A DNA stretch of 22,623 nt from Desulfobacteraceae bacterium (GCA_003354055.1 PIVQ01000042.1:1-22623); one strand, 5' to 3'. Counted from the stretch's first letter, positions 5,249 through 13,885 are shown. Translations and numbers: made by a program. The notes: a model not told the origin generated them from the sequence alone.

Positions 5249-5253
5249 GGGTA

Positions 5254-5805
5254 ATGGCCGCAAAGAAAAAAAAGGCTGTACATCCGCTGTCGGATCGTGC
5301 TAAAAACTTTCCAAGAGAATTCATTATAGACCTCGACAAGGGAAAAGCTGCCGTAAGATCAGGCTATGCTGAAAAAACATCCCACGCCGCAGGAACACGC
5401 CTATACAAAGACCCCAGAATAAAAAAGCTAATCAAAGCCGAGATAGCGAAGCAGGCCAAGAGGACGAACATAGAAGCTGATAAGGTCCTCAAGGAAATAG
5501 CACTGTCCGGCTTCTCAAACATTCAAAATCTGTTCGATGATCAGGGCCATTTAAAAAACATTCGGTCTCTCCCACCCGAAGTGGCTGCGTCAATAGCCTC
5601 AATTGAAGTAGTAACAAAAACAATACCCTTCAGCGATCCCGTAGAAGTAGAGTACATACACAAAATTAAAATGGTGAGTAAAGAAAACAGCCTCCGGGAC
5701 CTGGGCAAGCACCTGAAACTGTTTACTGAAAAGGTTGAGCATAGCGGCTCTATGATAATCAGAATGAATAATAAGGCTTTGCGGCCAGAGGATGAGTTTG
5801 AATGA
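5254..5805 (+). CDS. terS: Terminase small subunit
   Basis: A 183-residue protein. Residues 15-65 (FPREFIIDLDKGKAAVRSGYAEKTSHAAGTRLYKDPRIKKLI in part) match the N-terminal helix-turn-helix of the Terminase_2 family: a basic start, the GYA turn, then a second helix and the DPRIK segment. The rest is helical with an acidic tail (ALRPEDEFE), as expected for oligomerisation and contact with the large subunit. It should recognise the viral DNA packaging site and deliver it to the motor. Its stop overlaps the next ATG as ATGA, the standard terS-terL pairing. It has no ribosome binding site; see the promoter at 5219. Confidence 0.85.
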   Translation: MAAKKKKAVHPLSDRAKNFPREFIIDLDKGKAAVRSGYAEKTSHAAGTRLYKDPRIKKLIKAEIAKQAKRTNIEADKVLKEIALSGFSNIQNLFDDQGHLKNIRSLPPEVAASIASIEVVTKTIPFSDPVEVEYIHKIKMVSKENSLRDLGKHLKLFTEKVEHSGSMIIRMNNKALRPEDEFE

Positions 5806-7181
5806 GCATTGAATTGGACATTGACTATATTCCCGGTCCTGTCTCCACGGCTTTTCATCACGATCATAGCAGTAGAGTAAAGCTTCTCATCGGTCCATTC
5901 GGGACAGGCAAGACAACATCTGCAGCATGGGACATTGTAGACTTTCAAAGCCGACGTGTTCTGCCGGTCAATGGCATTAAACGCAGCCGATTTGCTGTTG
6001 TTCGTAATACACACCCCGAGTTGAGAGATACAACGATTAAGACATATCTTGAATGGTTCCCAGACGCGGCCTTTGGTAAGTTCAATAAGACATCCAGCAA
6101 TTATATGATTTACATGGAGAATAGAGAGATTGAGATTATCTTTAAGGCTTTGGACACACCGAAGGATGTTAGAGATCTATTATCACTAGAATTAACTGGT
6201 GCTCATATTGATGAAGCTAGAGAGATCCACGCTGATATTATTAAGGGATTGCTCGGGCGTATTGGTAGATTCCCATCAATGAAAGACACTGGTGGACAGC
6301 AGCCATTTTTGACACCGCCTCAGATCAGCCTCACAACGAATTATCCGAGTGATGAGCATTATTTATACAAAGACTTTGTTGAGAAGCGTATCGAGGGATA
6401 CCAGATTTACATGCAGGGACAGGAAGAGAATAAACATAATCTACGAGTGGGGTATTATGAGGATCTTGAGAAAGATTATGCCGACAGACCTGATTTGCTG
6501 AAAACTCTTGTCCGTGGCACATGGGGCGTTACCGTTCGCGGCAAGCAGGTATATCCTGAATTCAGGAGGGAACTACACGTATCCATTAAGCCGATAGTGG
6601 TTAGCGCAAAACAGATCATTCGAGGCTGGGATAATACCGGGTTGTCTCCAGCCTGTATTATCACAGCAGTAAGCCCTACCGGACAGTGGCAAATACTTAA
6701 AGAATTCTGCGGTGAAGATGTCGGCATTATTGATTTTGGAGAAGCCGTCCAGTTATGGTGTTCACAGACCTTTGCTGCGTCAATGAAATACAGGGACATT
6801 GGAGACCCTGCAGGGGCCAACAGGGACAGCATTAAAATGAGTCCAAAGGATTATCTCAAACAACTCGGGATAAGCGTAGAGGACGGGATTCAAACTTTCA
6901 AGGCACGACGTGAGTCTGTGGCTGGTCGGTTGACTAAGCTTATCAATGGACAGCCAGCGATTATTATAAACCCCACATGCAAGAGATTTATTGCCGGGTT
7001 TGAGGGCGGATATGCATACCCTGAGATAGGAACAACAGGAATGTTTAAAAACGAGCCATCAAAGAATGAGTACAGTCACATCCATGATGCAGCACAATAT
7101 CCAGCTACGCGAATGTTTATTAACCCTTACACGAAGTCAAAGCCAAAGCCCAAAAAGGCTAAGAATTGGTTGACGGCATAA
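5802..7181 (+). CDS. terL: Terminase large subunit (packaging ATPase and nuclease)
   Basis: A 459-residue protein, normal length for the family. ATPase domain: Walker A GPFGTGKTT (31-39), Walker B with acidic pair in LTGAHIDEA (131-139; Asp137, Glu138), and a coupling motif SLTTN (176-180). Nuclease domain of RNase H type: Asp277 in RGWDNTG, Asp335 in IGDPAG and Asp429 in HIHDAAQY are the likely metal ligands. It pumps DNA into the prohead and cuts the concatemer. It overlaps terS by 4 nt. The C-terminus is Lys/Pro rich (KSKPKPKKAK), probably the portal-docking tail. No key residue appears to be missing. Confidence 0.95.
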   Translation: MSIELDIDYIPGPVSTAFHHDHSSRVKLLIGPFGTGKTTSAAWDIVDFQSRRVLPVNGIKRSRFAVVRNTHPELRDTTIKTYLEWFPDAAFGKFNKTSSNYMIYMENREIEIIFKALDTPKDVRDLLSLELTGAHIDEAREIHADIIKGLLGRIGRFPSMKDTGGQQPFLTPPQISLTTNYPSDEHYLYKDFVEKRIEGYQIYMQGQEENKHNLRVGYYEDLEKDYADRPDLLKTLVRGTWGVTVRGKQVYPEFRRELHVSIKPIVVSAKQIIRGWDNTGLSPACIITAVSPTGQWQILKEFCGEDVGIIDFGEAVQLWCSQTFAASMKYRDIGDPAGANRDSIKMSPKDYLKQLGISVEDGIQTFKARRESVAGRLTKLINGQPAIIINPTCKRFIAGFEGGYAYPEIGTTGMFKNEPSKNEYSHIHDAAQYPATRMFINPYTKSKPKPKKAKNWLTA

Positions 7182-7241
7182 TAAAACACCTTGCAATAAA
7201 TAAATATGTTATGTCAAAATGACTGAAAAGGAGCTTGCTGA

Positions 7242-7754
7242 ATGAAACCTTGGATTCAAGAGTTGATAGACGCAACCTGCAAACTAAATGACCACGCAAT
7301 AAACAATCCCGAATTAAATGAACATGTTAGACGTTCTTATGAGTTTTTACTTGACGAGTTAAATCGAGCCCATCAGAAAGCCCTTGATTATCTGAATGAA
7401 AAGTTTGATAGAATACCTATTTCCGATAAAATAAAGAACCCCCCCAGAGGCCATAAGGTGAACACTTGCGATGGCTGCGAAATGCGAAAGGGTACATTTG
7501 CAATTGATTGTAGTGGTTGTTTGGGGTGCCAAGCATTAGACAAAAAAGAACCCCACGTCACGCACTACACAGAAGCCGAGCTCGGAAAATGGATCAAGTG
7601 GCCCATACACGTAGAAAGACCTAGTTTAAGCGAATTATCACTGCTCAAAATTGTATCAGGAGAGAAGCTTGATTGTAATGGCATAGCAAATATATTCGCT
7701 ATTAAATTTTCCGACCGCAGGATATGGGACACCTTGATTGGCTGGAGAAAATAA
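7242..7754 (+). CDS. Cysteine-cluster protein between terminase and portal
   Basis: A 170-residue protein with AAGGAG 8 nt before ATG. Residues 1-60 are helical (IQELIDATCKLND, YEFLLDELNRAHQKALDYLNEKF). A dense cysteine cluster follows: CDGC (about 80-83), then CSGCLGC (about 95-101), enough ligands for one or two zinc ions; a metal-sulphur cluster is less likely. The remainder has no recognisable fold. It interrupts the usual terL-portal adjacency and abuts the portal start directly (TAA then ATG), so it is co-expressed with the head genes. Function unknown. Confidence 0.7.
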   Translation: MKPWIQELIDATCKLNDHAINNPELNEHVRRSYEFLLDELNRAHQKALDYLNEKFDRIPISDKIKNPPRGHKVNTCDGCEMRKGTFAIDCSGCLGCQALDKKEPHVTHYTEAELGKWIKWPIHVERPSLSELSLLKIVSGEKLDCNGIANIFAIKFSDRRIWDTLIGWRK

Positions 7755-9509
7755 ATGAAAAACAGTTCTCACTATGTAGACACTCCAGAAGAAGCAATAT
7801 CCGAGCCTCAAATAGAAAACCTCTGTTACAACTTCGGCCTTGACCTTGACGACTATCACCGGCCTTTCATGGATCACATGAGGGAAGCCTTTGGCATTTA
7901 CGAAAACGATAAGGACGCACACTACGGCCTGGATCTTCAAGGCAACAGTATCTATAAGCAAATTGAAGCAATGGGCAAACCCGCCCTGATCAAGAATGTT
8001 GGCTTTCCGCTTGTCAATCTCGTACATGGTATCCAGATGGACAGTCGTTATGAAGTCAAAGCATTGCCCGTCGGTGACGAGGACATGGCAGTTGCAGAAG
8101 GTACGAATATGGGACTGGAGTTTATTTCTAAGCGCAACCAGGTAGCGCGTAGAGGTTCAAGGCAGTTCTTGGATAAGCTCATTTGTGGCCGTGGCTGGCT
8201 GGTATGCGATCAAGTCTATGATGATAAAGATATTTTCGGAACCAGGACGAAAATAACAAATGCAGATCCCGGAGAGATTACCTACGATAGAAAAAGCCAT
8301 GAGCATGATTTAAGTGACGCCGATTATTGCAGGAGACAACAGTTTGTAAATCGAGGCATGGCAAAGTTGATGTGGCCTGATAAAGAATATGAGTTGAGCC
8401 TATATTACAATTGGTTCAATGAGAACAATATAGACACTAAACGGACAGATCAAAATCTTATATCCTCACTTCGAATGAACATTATGTTGAATGAGTTTTA
8501 TTATCGGGTCCACGTTCAAAAGAAATTTTTAATACATGAGGCGTCAGGCGTTATAGTCAATGCGTCAGATAAAACAAATGAACAGATAAGGGAATATATG
8601 TATCACGTCCCGGATCTGAAAGTAGTCAGACGTCCCGGATCTGAAATGAGGTTCGCGCACACGGTAGGCAACCCGGCGGCTGGCGTTCTCCTTGATTACG
8701 GCAAGTCACCGTATGCCGATGACTATTTTCCATACATCCCTGATTTTGCGTACAGGTCGAGGGATATTGATTTCGGTATCTTTAAGCCCATCATGGACCA
8801 GATCAGAGAAGGTAATAAAAGGACTTCTCAAATCCTGCACTATATTAACGAGATGCCTAAAACTCGCATCATAACCAATGACGAGGAGCTCACAAATCAA
8901 TTTGAGCAGGGAGAGGAGATCATAACAGTCCGGGACGGATTTAAGTTTACGGTCGTTGATCCCTCCAAATTCCCCGTTGCTCTTGCTAATCTGATCATAG
9001 CCAATGGTGACGATGCCAAGATGATCACGAATATTACCGACGACCTCAAGGGCGTAAGAAAAGGTCAGGATAGCGGTGCCGTTGTAGACACAAGGAAGCA
9101 GTCAGCAATGACAGCAATTAACAGTCTCTTTGATAATCACATGGGTAGCGTTGAGTTGAGAGGTAGAATCATCATGTCTCGAAACCGGCAGTTTATGTCT
9201 CCGGCAAAGTTTGCCCGGCTCATGGGGCCAAAGAAGGCAGACCCTGAGGTTATAAATATCATCAAGGCCAGAGACACAGAGGATTATGATCTTTCTATCG
9301 CACTCACTCCGCACACTCCGGGCCTGCGCTGGGAGAACTTTCAGCAAATCAGGGAAATGCGTAAAGAGTTTCCAGAGATCGTTACTCCTGAAGTATATAT
9401 TGAGGCTTCAGATGTGCCTCAGAAAGATGATATGCTTGCTAATGTTAAGGAGATGCGGGATGCTGGTGTTGATCCTGGTGCTCCGGTAGAGGGGGCGACG
9501 GTACGATGA
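7755..9509 (+). CDS. Portal protein, P22-like
   Basis: A 584-residue protein in the expected place after terL. Features typical of P22-type portals include an N-terminal region with FPLVNLVHGIQMDSRYEVKALPV, a block TNADPGEITYDRKSHEHDLSDADYC near residues 170-195 and a long helical C-terminal part. In such phages twelve copies form the ring through which DNA passes and to which the terminase and then the neck and tail attach. It is followed by an ATGA overlap with the next small gene. An opening of 15-20 residues precedes the conserved part and ATG 7755 has no strong ribosome binding site, so coupling to the upstream stop is likely. Confidence 0.85.
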   Translation: MKNSSHYVDTPEEAISEPQIENLCYNFGLDLDDYHRPFMDHMREAFGIYENDKDAHYGLDLQGNSIYKQIEAMGKPALIKNVGFPLVNLVHGIQMDSRYEVKALPVGDEDMAVAEGTNMGLEFISKRNQVARRGSRQFLDKLICGRGWLVCDQVYDDKDIFGTRTKITNADPGEITYDRKSHEHDLSDADYCRRQQFVNRGMAKLMWPDKEYELSLYYNWFNENNIDTKRTDQNLISSLRMNIMLNEFYYRVHVQKKFLIHEASGVIVNASDKTNEQIREYMYHVPDLKVVRRPGSEMRFAHTVGNPAAGVLLDYGKSPYADDYFPYIPDFAYRSRDIDFGIFKPIMDQIREGNKRTSQILHYINEMPKTRIITNDEELTNQFEQGEEIITVRDGFKFTVVDPSKFPVALANLIIANGDDAKMITNITDDLKGVRKGQDSGAVVDTRKQSAMTAINSLFDNHMGSVELRGRIIMSRNRQFMSPAKFARLMGPKKADPEVINIIKARDTEDYDLSIALTPHTPGLRWENFQQIREMRKEFPEIVTPEVYIEASDVPQKDDMLANVKEMRDAGVDPGAPVEGATVR

Positions 9510-9742
9510 ACGCAATAGATCAAATAGAAAAAACAGTTAGAACCGACAGGCGCCGGCGAGTATTGAATGTATTGAAAGGCTATGCAGCTGAAATTGTCTT
9601 GAAAGAAGGCGGCGATAAAGATACAATACTAATTGAGTTGATGGCTATGTATAAGCGTGGTGAAATAGCCGTCGATATTAAAGAGAGTAAAGATAAGGAA
9701 TCTAACATTGTCTTACCAGAAAAGGGAGCGTTTGCATTCTAA
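9506..9742 (+). CDS. Small basic protein after portal, unknown function
   Basis: A 78-residue protein coupled to the portal gene through an ATGA overlap, with purine-rich GAGGGGG upstream. The N-terminus is basic and helical (KTVRTDRRRRVLNVLKGYAAEIV); the rest is mixed charge. No motif is recognised. Its stop overlaps the next ATG as TAATG. Confidence 0.65.
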   Translation: MNAIDQIEKTVRTDRRRRVLNVLKGYAAEIVLKEGGDKDTILIELMAMYKRGEIAVDIKESKDKESNIVLPEKGAFAF

Positions 9743-10074
9743 TGGGAATATTTACAGATAATAATTCAATGGAAGAATGCCCAGAGTGTAAAAGGATAGT
9801 TCGTTGTTGGGGCGGCTTTTCTGAGGAACATATCTGCACACCACAGAAAGAACAAGAAAAGGGAGTCCGTCGATCTAAAAAGATTCTCTCTAATATGAAA
9901 CGGTTTGTAGAATATGAGACTAATCCTGTTACGGTAGAATCCAGAAAAATAAAAAGTGATTTCAATATATATTATGATAAATATAAAAATTTAGATTGGG
10001 ATATTGATCCTGTTCTGAAGTTTAATTTAGATAGGATGTTTGAGAGAGATATTAAGATAACTCGACATAAATGA
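9742..10074 (+). CDS. Small protein with an N-terminal zinc knuckle, unknown function
   Basis: The frame from ATG 9742 gives 110 residues; an in-frame ATG at 9769 (MEECPECK) is a possible alternative. CPEC, a Cys 8 residues on (RCW), and HIC form a plausible CCCC/H zinc site in the first 35 residues. The remainder is charged and helical (KRFVEYETNPVTVE, NIYYDKYKNLDWDIDPVLKFNLDRMFERDIK). The gene is visibly more AT-rich than the portal and scaffold genes around it, hinting at acquisition. Confidence 0.6.
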   Translation: MGIFTDNNSMEECPECKRIVRCWGGFSEEHICTPQKEQEKGVRRSKKILSNMKRFVEYETNPVTVESRKIKSDFNIYYDKYKNLDWDIDPVLKFNLDRMFERDIKITRHK

Positions 10075-10103
10075 TATATGTATCAACTGAGAGGTAGTTT
10101 TTA

Positions 10104-10328
10104 ATGAGCAAAGAAAATAATGATATTTGGTTTAATTTGAAAACAGGAAGCAGGGAAGTTAGCGATAAGGGCAAGATAACAGAAACCTTAGAGGCATCGG
10201 AATTAGTACAGCTTTCATACACAACTTTTGATAAAAAGGAAATATCCAGCGAGGATAGAAAGCAGTTGCACAAGGCATTAGATCTTGCAATTACAAATAT
10301 TAACTTTAAGATGGGTAAGATCGGATGA
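10104..10328 (+). CDS. Unidentified 74-residue protein
   Basis: ATG 10104 has GAGAGG upstream with slightly long spacing. The product is polar, with a strand-like first half (DIWFNLKTGSREVSDKGKITETLEASELVQLSYTTF in part) and a helical second half (SEDRKQLHKALDLAITNINFKMG). No family is recognised. Its stop overlaps the next gene as ATGA. Confidence 0.6.
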   Translation: MSKENNDIWFNLKTGSREVSDKGKITETLEASELVQLSYTTFDKKEISSEDRKQLHKALDLAITNINFKMGKIG

Positions 10329-10579
10329 GCAAGCAAAGCGAAATTAAAGAAATGTTAAGAGAGGCCGATTGTATTAACGATCAGTTAGCACGAAACCTTT
10401 TTTCCAAGAAGCCTGATGAAGAAAAGAAGGTAAGCGACATAAGCGATCTTCTATACAAAGGGCGGCTTGTTTTTGCTGAGGGCTTTCTCAAGAGGGTTGA
10501 TCGCGAGGTAACAAAAAAAGCCCTATATGGTACAGGCAAGAAATTGCCGAAAGGGATTGTAAGCTTTATGAAGAAATAA
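10325..10579 (+). CDS. Unidentified 84-residue basic protein
   Basis: It starts in an ATGA overlap and ends in GIVSFMKK. Helical segments dominate (SEIKEMLREADCINDQLARNLF, DISDLLYKGRLVFAEGFLKRVDREVTKKALY in part). There is no signal peptide or membrane segment. It is the last of four small genes between portal and scaffold, followed by the longest non-coding gap in the window. Confidence 0.6.
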   Translation: MSKQSEIKEMLREADCINDQLARNLFSKKPDEEKKVSDISDLLYKGRLVFAEGFLKRVDREVTKKALYGTGKKLPKGIVSFMKK

Positions 10580-10591
10580 TTAATTTAAAAA

Positions 10592-10640
10592 AAATGCGGT
10601 CATTCCCCAGTGGCGACGGTCTAACGGGAGTGAGCAAAGA
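10592..10640 (+). other. Possible structured RNA element before a terminator
   Basis: CATTCCC (10601-10607) can pair with GGGAGTG (10626-10632), a 7-bp stem with one G-T pair. ATGCGG (10594-10599) can pair with CCGCAT (10701-10706) beyond the terminator, closing the whole region. No open frame or known riboswitch motif is recognised. It lies 12 nt after a gene end and just before a terminator. Confidence 0.3.
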
Positions 10641-10644
10641 TATC

Positions 10645-10690
10645 AGGCGGCAATATTGGATGCCAATACATCCAGTTTGCCGCCTTTTTT
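10645..10690 (+). terminator. Strong rho-independent terminator before the scaffold gene
   Basis: AGGCGGCAA (10645-10653) pairs with TTGCCGCCT (10677-10685). Above a small internal loop, TGGATG (10657-10662) pairs with CATCCA (10669-10674). Six T residues end the structure (10685-10690). It should reduce read-through into the scaffold and coat genes unless a promoter lies after it; I see none with convincing -35 and -10 boxes. A further 7-bp hairpin, GTTACTG/CAGTAAC, lies at 10722-10744. Confidence 0.8.
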
Positions 10691-10790
10691 ATTTGCCTTG
10701 CCGCATAGTTCTACTCGGATCGTTACTGTCCGTGATTCAGTAACAACCTCGGCACTGCGTCGTTAATGCAGAGAAGTAAGGAGAATTAAA

Positions 10791-11624
10791 TTGGAGACAG
10801 CAGAACAGATTGCAGAAAAAGAGGCATCAGAATCTTTGGAGGACAAGAACCAGAAAGCGATCGATGATGCAGCAGCGGTCGAAACGCAAAGGCTTGCCGA
10901 TGAAGAAAAGGCCGAAATTGCCAGTTATGGTGATTCAGGTGACGGGCCTCATGTAGAAGAACCGAAGGAAGAGGAAGAAACGAAAGAGCCGTTAGCAGTT
11001 CCGGGAACCGGCGAACCTGGTTACGTTGAACCCTCAGAAGCAAAGAAAGAAGCAGCACCAGAAACAGAAACAGAAAAGAAACAGCGGGAACAGATCGAGA
11101 ATATCAATAAGGCCAACAAAGAAGCAAGGGACGAAAACAAGAGCCTTAAGGACGAAATCGAGAAGTTGAAAGCTGAACCCGCGAAACCAAAAGTCGAAGT
11201 CGATCCAGATGTCAAGGAGACTGTCAAGGCTGTTAATGAGGAATTAGCAGAGGAGGCAGCCACAAAGACAGCTGGGGAGCGTACAGCATTTGCCGAGCAG
11301 ACAGCAGACGAAGCAAGGGGAAAACATGGAGCTGCAGAGTATGACCGTATAACCAATGGTTATTTTGGCCCTGCCCTTGAAAGTGACCCTGAGCTTCTTG
11401 CTGAGTTTAAAAAGTCTGACAATCCAGGTGAATTCGCGTTTCAGAAAGGCAAGGAATTGTACAACCAGGCACAAGAGGAAGTAATTAAAAATGCTGAAGA
11501 AGCAGGACGGAAAAATACCCTCAAGGAACTTACCGATATGGGTATTCCCGTAACTCTCTCAGCTGTGCCAGGTGGAGGACCAGCCGGTAAACCTCCGGCT
11601 AAGCAAGACTTCGACGATTATTGA
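10791..11624 (+). CDS. Head scaffolding protein
   Basis: A 277-residue protein starting at TTG, chosen because AAGGAG lies 7 nt upstream and the frame fills the space before the coat gene. It is extremely charged (Glu, Lys, Ala), has no Cys or Trp, and contains a probable coiled coil (about residues 95-135: EKKQREQIENINKANKEARDENK then SLKDEIEKLKAE in part). These traits and the position directly upstream of the coat gene define phage scaffolds, which shape the prohead and then leave it. The C-terminal part is less charged and ends in PPAKQDFDDY; in scaffolds the C-terminus usually binds the coat. No protease domain is visible. Confidence 0.8.
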   Translation: METAEQIAEKEASESLEDKNQKAIDDAAAVETQRLADEEKAEIASYGDSGDGPHVEEPKEEEETKEPLAVPGTGEPGYVEPSEAKKEAAPETETEKKQREQIENINKANKEARDENKSLKDEIEKLKAEPAKPKVEVDPDVKETVKAVNEELAEEAATKTAGERTAFAEQTADEARGKHGAAEYDRITNGYFGPALESDPELLAEFKKSDNPGEFAFQKGKELYNQAQEEVIKNAEEAGRKNTLKELTDMGIPVTLSAVPGGGPAGKPPAKQDFDDY

Positions 11625-11643
11625 GTTATAGGAGGGCATTAAC

Positions 11644-12861
11644 ATGACCGCTATTTTAGGCATGAGAGGCACAGGAGATTTTGGCGCAACAGGTCAGCGT
11701 GCAGAATCCTGGGAAGAGAAAATATTATGGAAGAACGGCGATACGGCAAAGCTCACAACTCTGCTTGCTATGCTTCCTAAACATAAAGCAGTAACCGATA
11801 AAAAGTATCACTGGTTCGAGGAAGATCTACCATCACAGCGGTTGAGGATCAACAACGGAGCTGGTTATGTTGCAGGCGACACACTTATGACAGTAGATAC
11901 TGAAAGCGCAACCAACGGAATAGCGGGTGCCTTTCAGATCAGAAAGGGCCAGATCCTTTGGAATGAGCGTTCGGGCGAGCGTATGTATGTGAGTGACGAT
12001 CCTGTTTCAGATACACAGATCCAAGTTACAAGAGGATTCGGAACTACAGCAGCAGCAGCCGTTGTTGATAATGACTGGCTGACCACACTCGGGACAACCC
12101 ATGCAGAATACGCAGATACTCCGACCTCAGTAGGATACACACCGGAAGAAGTCAACAACATCACTCAGATTTTCAGGGAATCGTGGACAATGTCGGGTAC
12201 TGCGATCGAGACTGAATTCAGAACTGGTGACGAGTACAAGAATGCAAGAAGGCGAGCAGGTAGAGACTATGCTCTGAAATGCGAATGGGCGTTCCTTCTT
12301 GGTGAGTACCTGAACACAACTGATCCGGTATCGGGCTTGCCGTTGACCCAGACCAGAGGGATCATACCTCACATTGCACAGTATGCACCGAATGCCGTTA
12401 AGTCGGCGGTTGGTGCGTTATCAGAGGCACAATGGGACGAGTATCTCGAACAGCTATCAAGGGATGGTATGTTTGAGAATAAGATCATGCTGGCCGGTGG
12501 TACTGCTTTGCGAGTATTTGAGACAATGGCAAAAGCCGGTAACATTCAGATGCGTTCTGATCCAAAAACCGAAACTTACGGTATGGCGATTAGAAATTAC
12601 ATGACGTCTTTCGGTGAGTTGAAGATAGCAGAGCACAAGCTTTTCTCTCAGCATCCCGTCATGCGGCAGAATGCACTCATAGTTGATACCGAGTTCATTC
12701 AGGAAGTGCCAATGAAGGGCAGGGACACAAAGTGCTTGAAGGACAGGCAGGGTAACGGCGTTGACGGTAAAACCGATGAGTTCCTGGGTGAAAAGGGCCT
12801 CAAAGTCAAGTACGCAAAAGCTCACATGTATCTGACGGGCATTACTTCTTTTGCTCCTTAA
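11644..12861 (+). CDS. Major capsid protein, SU10/DUF5309-type
   Basis: A 405-residue protein with AGGAGG 8 nt before ATG. The sequence resembles the SU10 coat family (DUF5309), which has the HK97 fold: an N-terminal arm MTAILGMRGTGDFGATGQRAE, a strand-rich middle (NNGAGYVAGDTLMTVD, ILWNERSGERMYV), VNNITQIFRESWTMSGTAIETEF (about 170-195), an RRRAGRDYALKCEWAFLLGEY helix near 200-220 and a C-terminal LKVKYAKAHMYLTGITSFAP strand. It forms the icosahedral shell. A strong hairpin (12881-12910) follows the gene. No protease processing site is evident. Confidence 0.85.
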   Translation: MTAILGMRGTGDFGATGQRAESWEEKILWKNGDTAKLTTLLAMLPKHKAVTDKKYHWFEEDLPSQRLRINNGAGYVAGDTLMTVDTESATNGIAGAFQIRKGQILWNERSGERMYVSDDPVSDTQIQVTRGFGTTAAAAVVDNDWLTTLGTTHAEYADTPTSVGYTPEEVNNITQIFRESWTMSGTAIETEFRTGDEYKNARRRAGRDYALKCEWAFLLGEYLNTTDPVSGLPLTQTRGIIPHIAQYAPNAVKSAVGALSEAQWDEYLEQLSRDGMFENKIMLAGGTALRVFETMAKAGNIQMRSDPKTETYGMAIRNYMTSFGELKIAEHKLFSQHPVMRQNALIVDTEFIQEVPMKGRDTKCLKDRQGNGVDGKTDEFLGEKGLKVKYAKAHMYLTGITSFAP

Positions 12862-12880
12862 GAGCGATTGACAGACGAAC

Positions 12881-12910
12881 ACTCTCTCCGGCCCTTTGGG
12901 GCCTGGGAGT
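12881..12910 (+). other. GC-rich hairpin after the coat gene
   Basis: GGCCC (12890-12894) pairs with GGGCC (12899-12903), and CTCTC (12884-12888) pairs with GGGAG (12905-12909) around one mismatch. The following bases are T/A-rich (TTTAACTTTAATTTTAAT) without a clean T-run. It may be a partial terminator that lowers downstream expression, or a 3' stabiliser of the coat mRNA. Confidence 0.6.
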
Positions 12911-12947
12911 TTAACTTTAATTTTAATAGTATTTGGAGGAAGCGAAC

Positions 12948-13877
12948 ATGAAAAAAACACTTTCAACATTATTCATAGTGCTGGCACTTATACTGTCCTT
13001 CACTATGATAGCCGACGCTATAACGGTGACAATCAATAGAAATATTGGGAATACCGATTCAGTCGAGAGGGTCAGAGACGTAACTATTGCAATGGACTCG
13101 TCATACCCAACGGGCGGGGAATCTCTTACAATAGCAGACCTCGCGCTTGGTTCGGCAGTATGGTCAATGGATTGTGCTATTAACGATGGTCTTACTTTTA
13201 AGTATGACTACACAAATTCAAAGCTTCAGGCATTCGGCGTGACAAACGGTTTCCAGTTGCCGATAGCAGGAGCCACGAAACCGGCACTTACATTGACACA
13301 TGACGCTGATCCAGTTTCAAACAAAGCTGCGGCAGCCGTTTATGCTGTTGAATTAACTGGTTCTACATCAGAGAATATTCTCTCGTTACAGTCAATCACA
13401 AACGGGAACACAGACATTCTCGCATCTTTTGAAGAAACAACAGGCGTTCTTAATGCTGGGACACCTCGGTATGTAGTAACTGATAGTGATTCACCTTCGG
13501 GCGTTCAGGTGTATGTAAATACAACTGGCGACATCCTTGAATTTGTATCTCCCACAGCAAGTGATGGATATATAATTGCTCCGATCGAGAATATTGCAGA
13601 CATGACTCCGGGAGTTGCGCTTAAAATAAAAGTTCATCATAGTGCAACTGCGGCGGCTGATGGCGTTGTTCTCTACTTTGACGACAATGGGGCAGCCGAT
13701 GTTCAGCTGTTCTTTGTAGATCCAGGTACCGCAGGTGGCGTAATCCCAGCCGCAGATATCGAGGTCATTACTCTTGCTTGGACTGCTTCCGATACTCCAG
13801 GCACTATGTCTGAAGTGGAATCAACAGAGGACCTTTCAGGCGTAACAGATCTGAAATGCAGAGTAACAGGTAAATAA
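12948..13877 (+). CDS. Exported virion-module protein, paralogue 1
   Basis: ATG 12948 is chosen because GGAGG lies 8 nt upstream and a complete Sec signal peptide follows (Lys-Lys, a 17-residue hydrophobic core, cleavage after ADA at residue 24). A TTG 15 nt upstream has no ribosome binding site. The mature 285 residues are beta-rich and Ala/Thr/Asp rich, with SSYPTGGESLT near the start and FDDNGAAD near the end; both blocks recur in the next gene. The position after the coat gene suggests a decoration, head-fibre or surface protein, but the signal peptide would send it to the periplasm. Function is unproven. Confidence 0.75.
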   Translation: MKKTLSTLFIVLALILSFTMIADAITVTINRNIGNTDSVERVRDVTIAMDSSYPTGGESLTIADLALGSAVWSMDCAINDGLTFKYDYTNSKLQAFGVTNGFQLPIAGATKPALTLTHDADPVSNKAAAAVYAVELTGSTSENILSLQSITNGNTDILASFEETTGVLNAGTPRYVVTDSDSPSGVQVYVNTTGDILEFVSPTASDGYIIAPIENIADMTPGVALKIKVHHSATAAADGVVLYFDDNGAADVQLFFVDPGTAGGVIPAADIEVITLAWTASDTPGTMSEVESTEDLSGVTDLKCRVTGK

Positions 13878-13885
13878 ACTTTGTC

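Noticed and set aside
7200..7222. ATGTTATGTC before the cysteine-cluster gene, like an R box
   Set aside because: No palindrome arm and no inverse copy at the gene end; it lies in an AT-rich stretch where such matches are expected.
12933..12947. TTG start extending the exported protein at 12948
   Set aside because: The TTG overlaps the GGAGG that serves ATG 12948, and the extension would spoil the signal peptide N-end.
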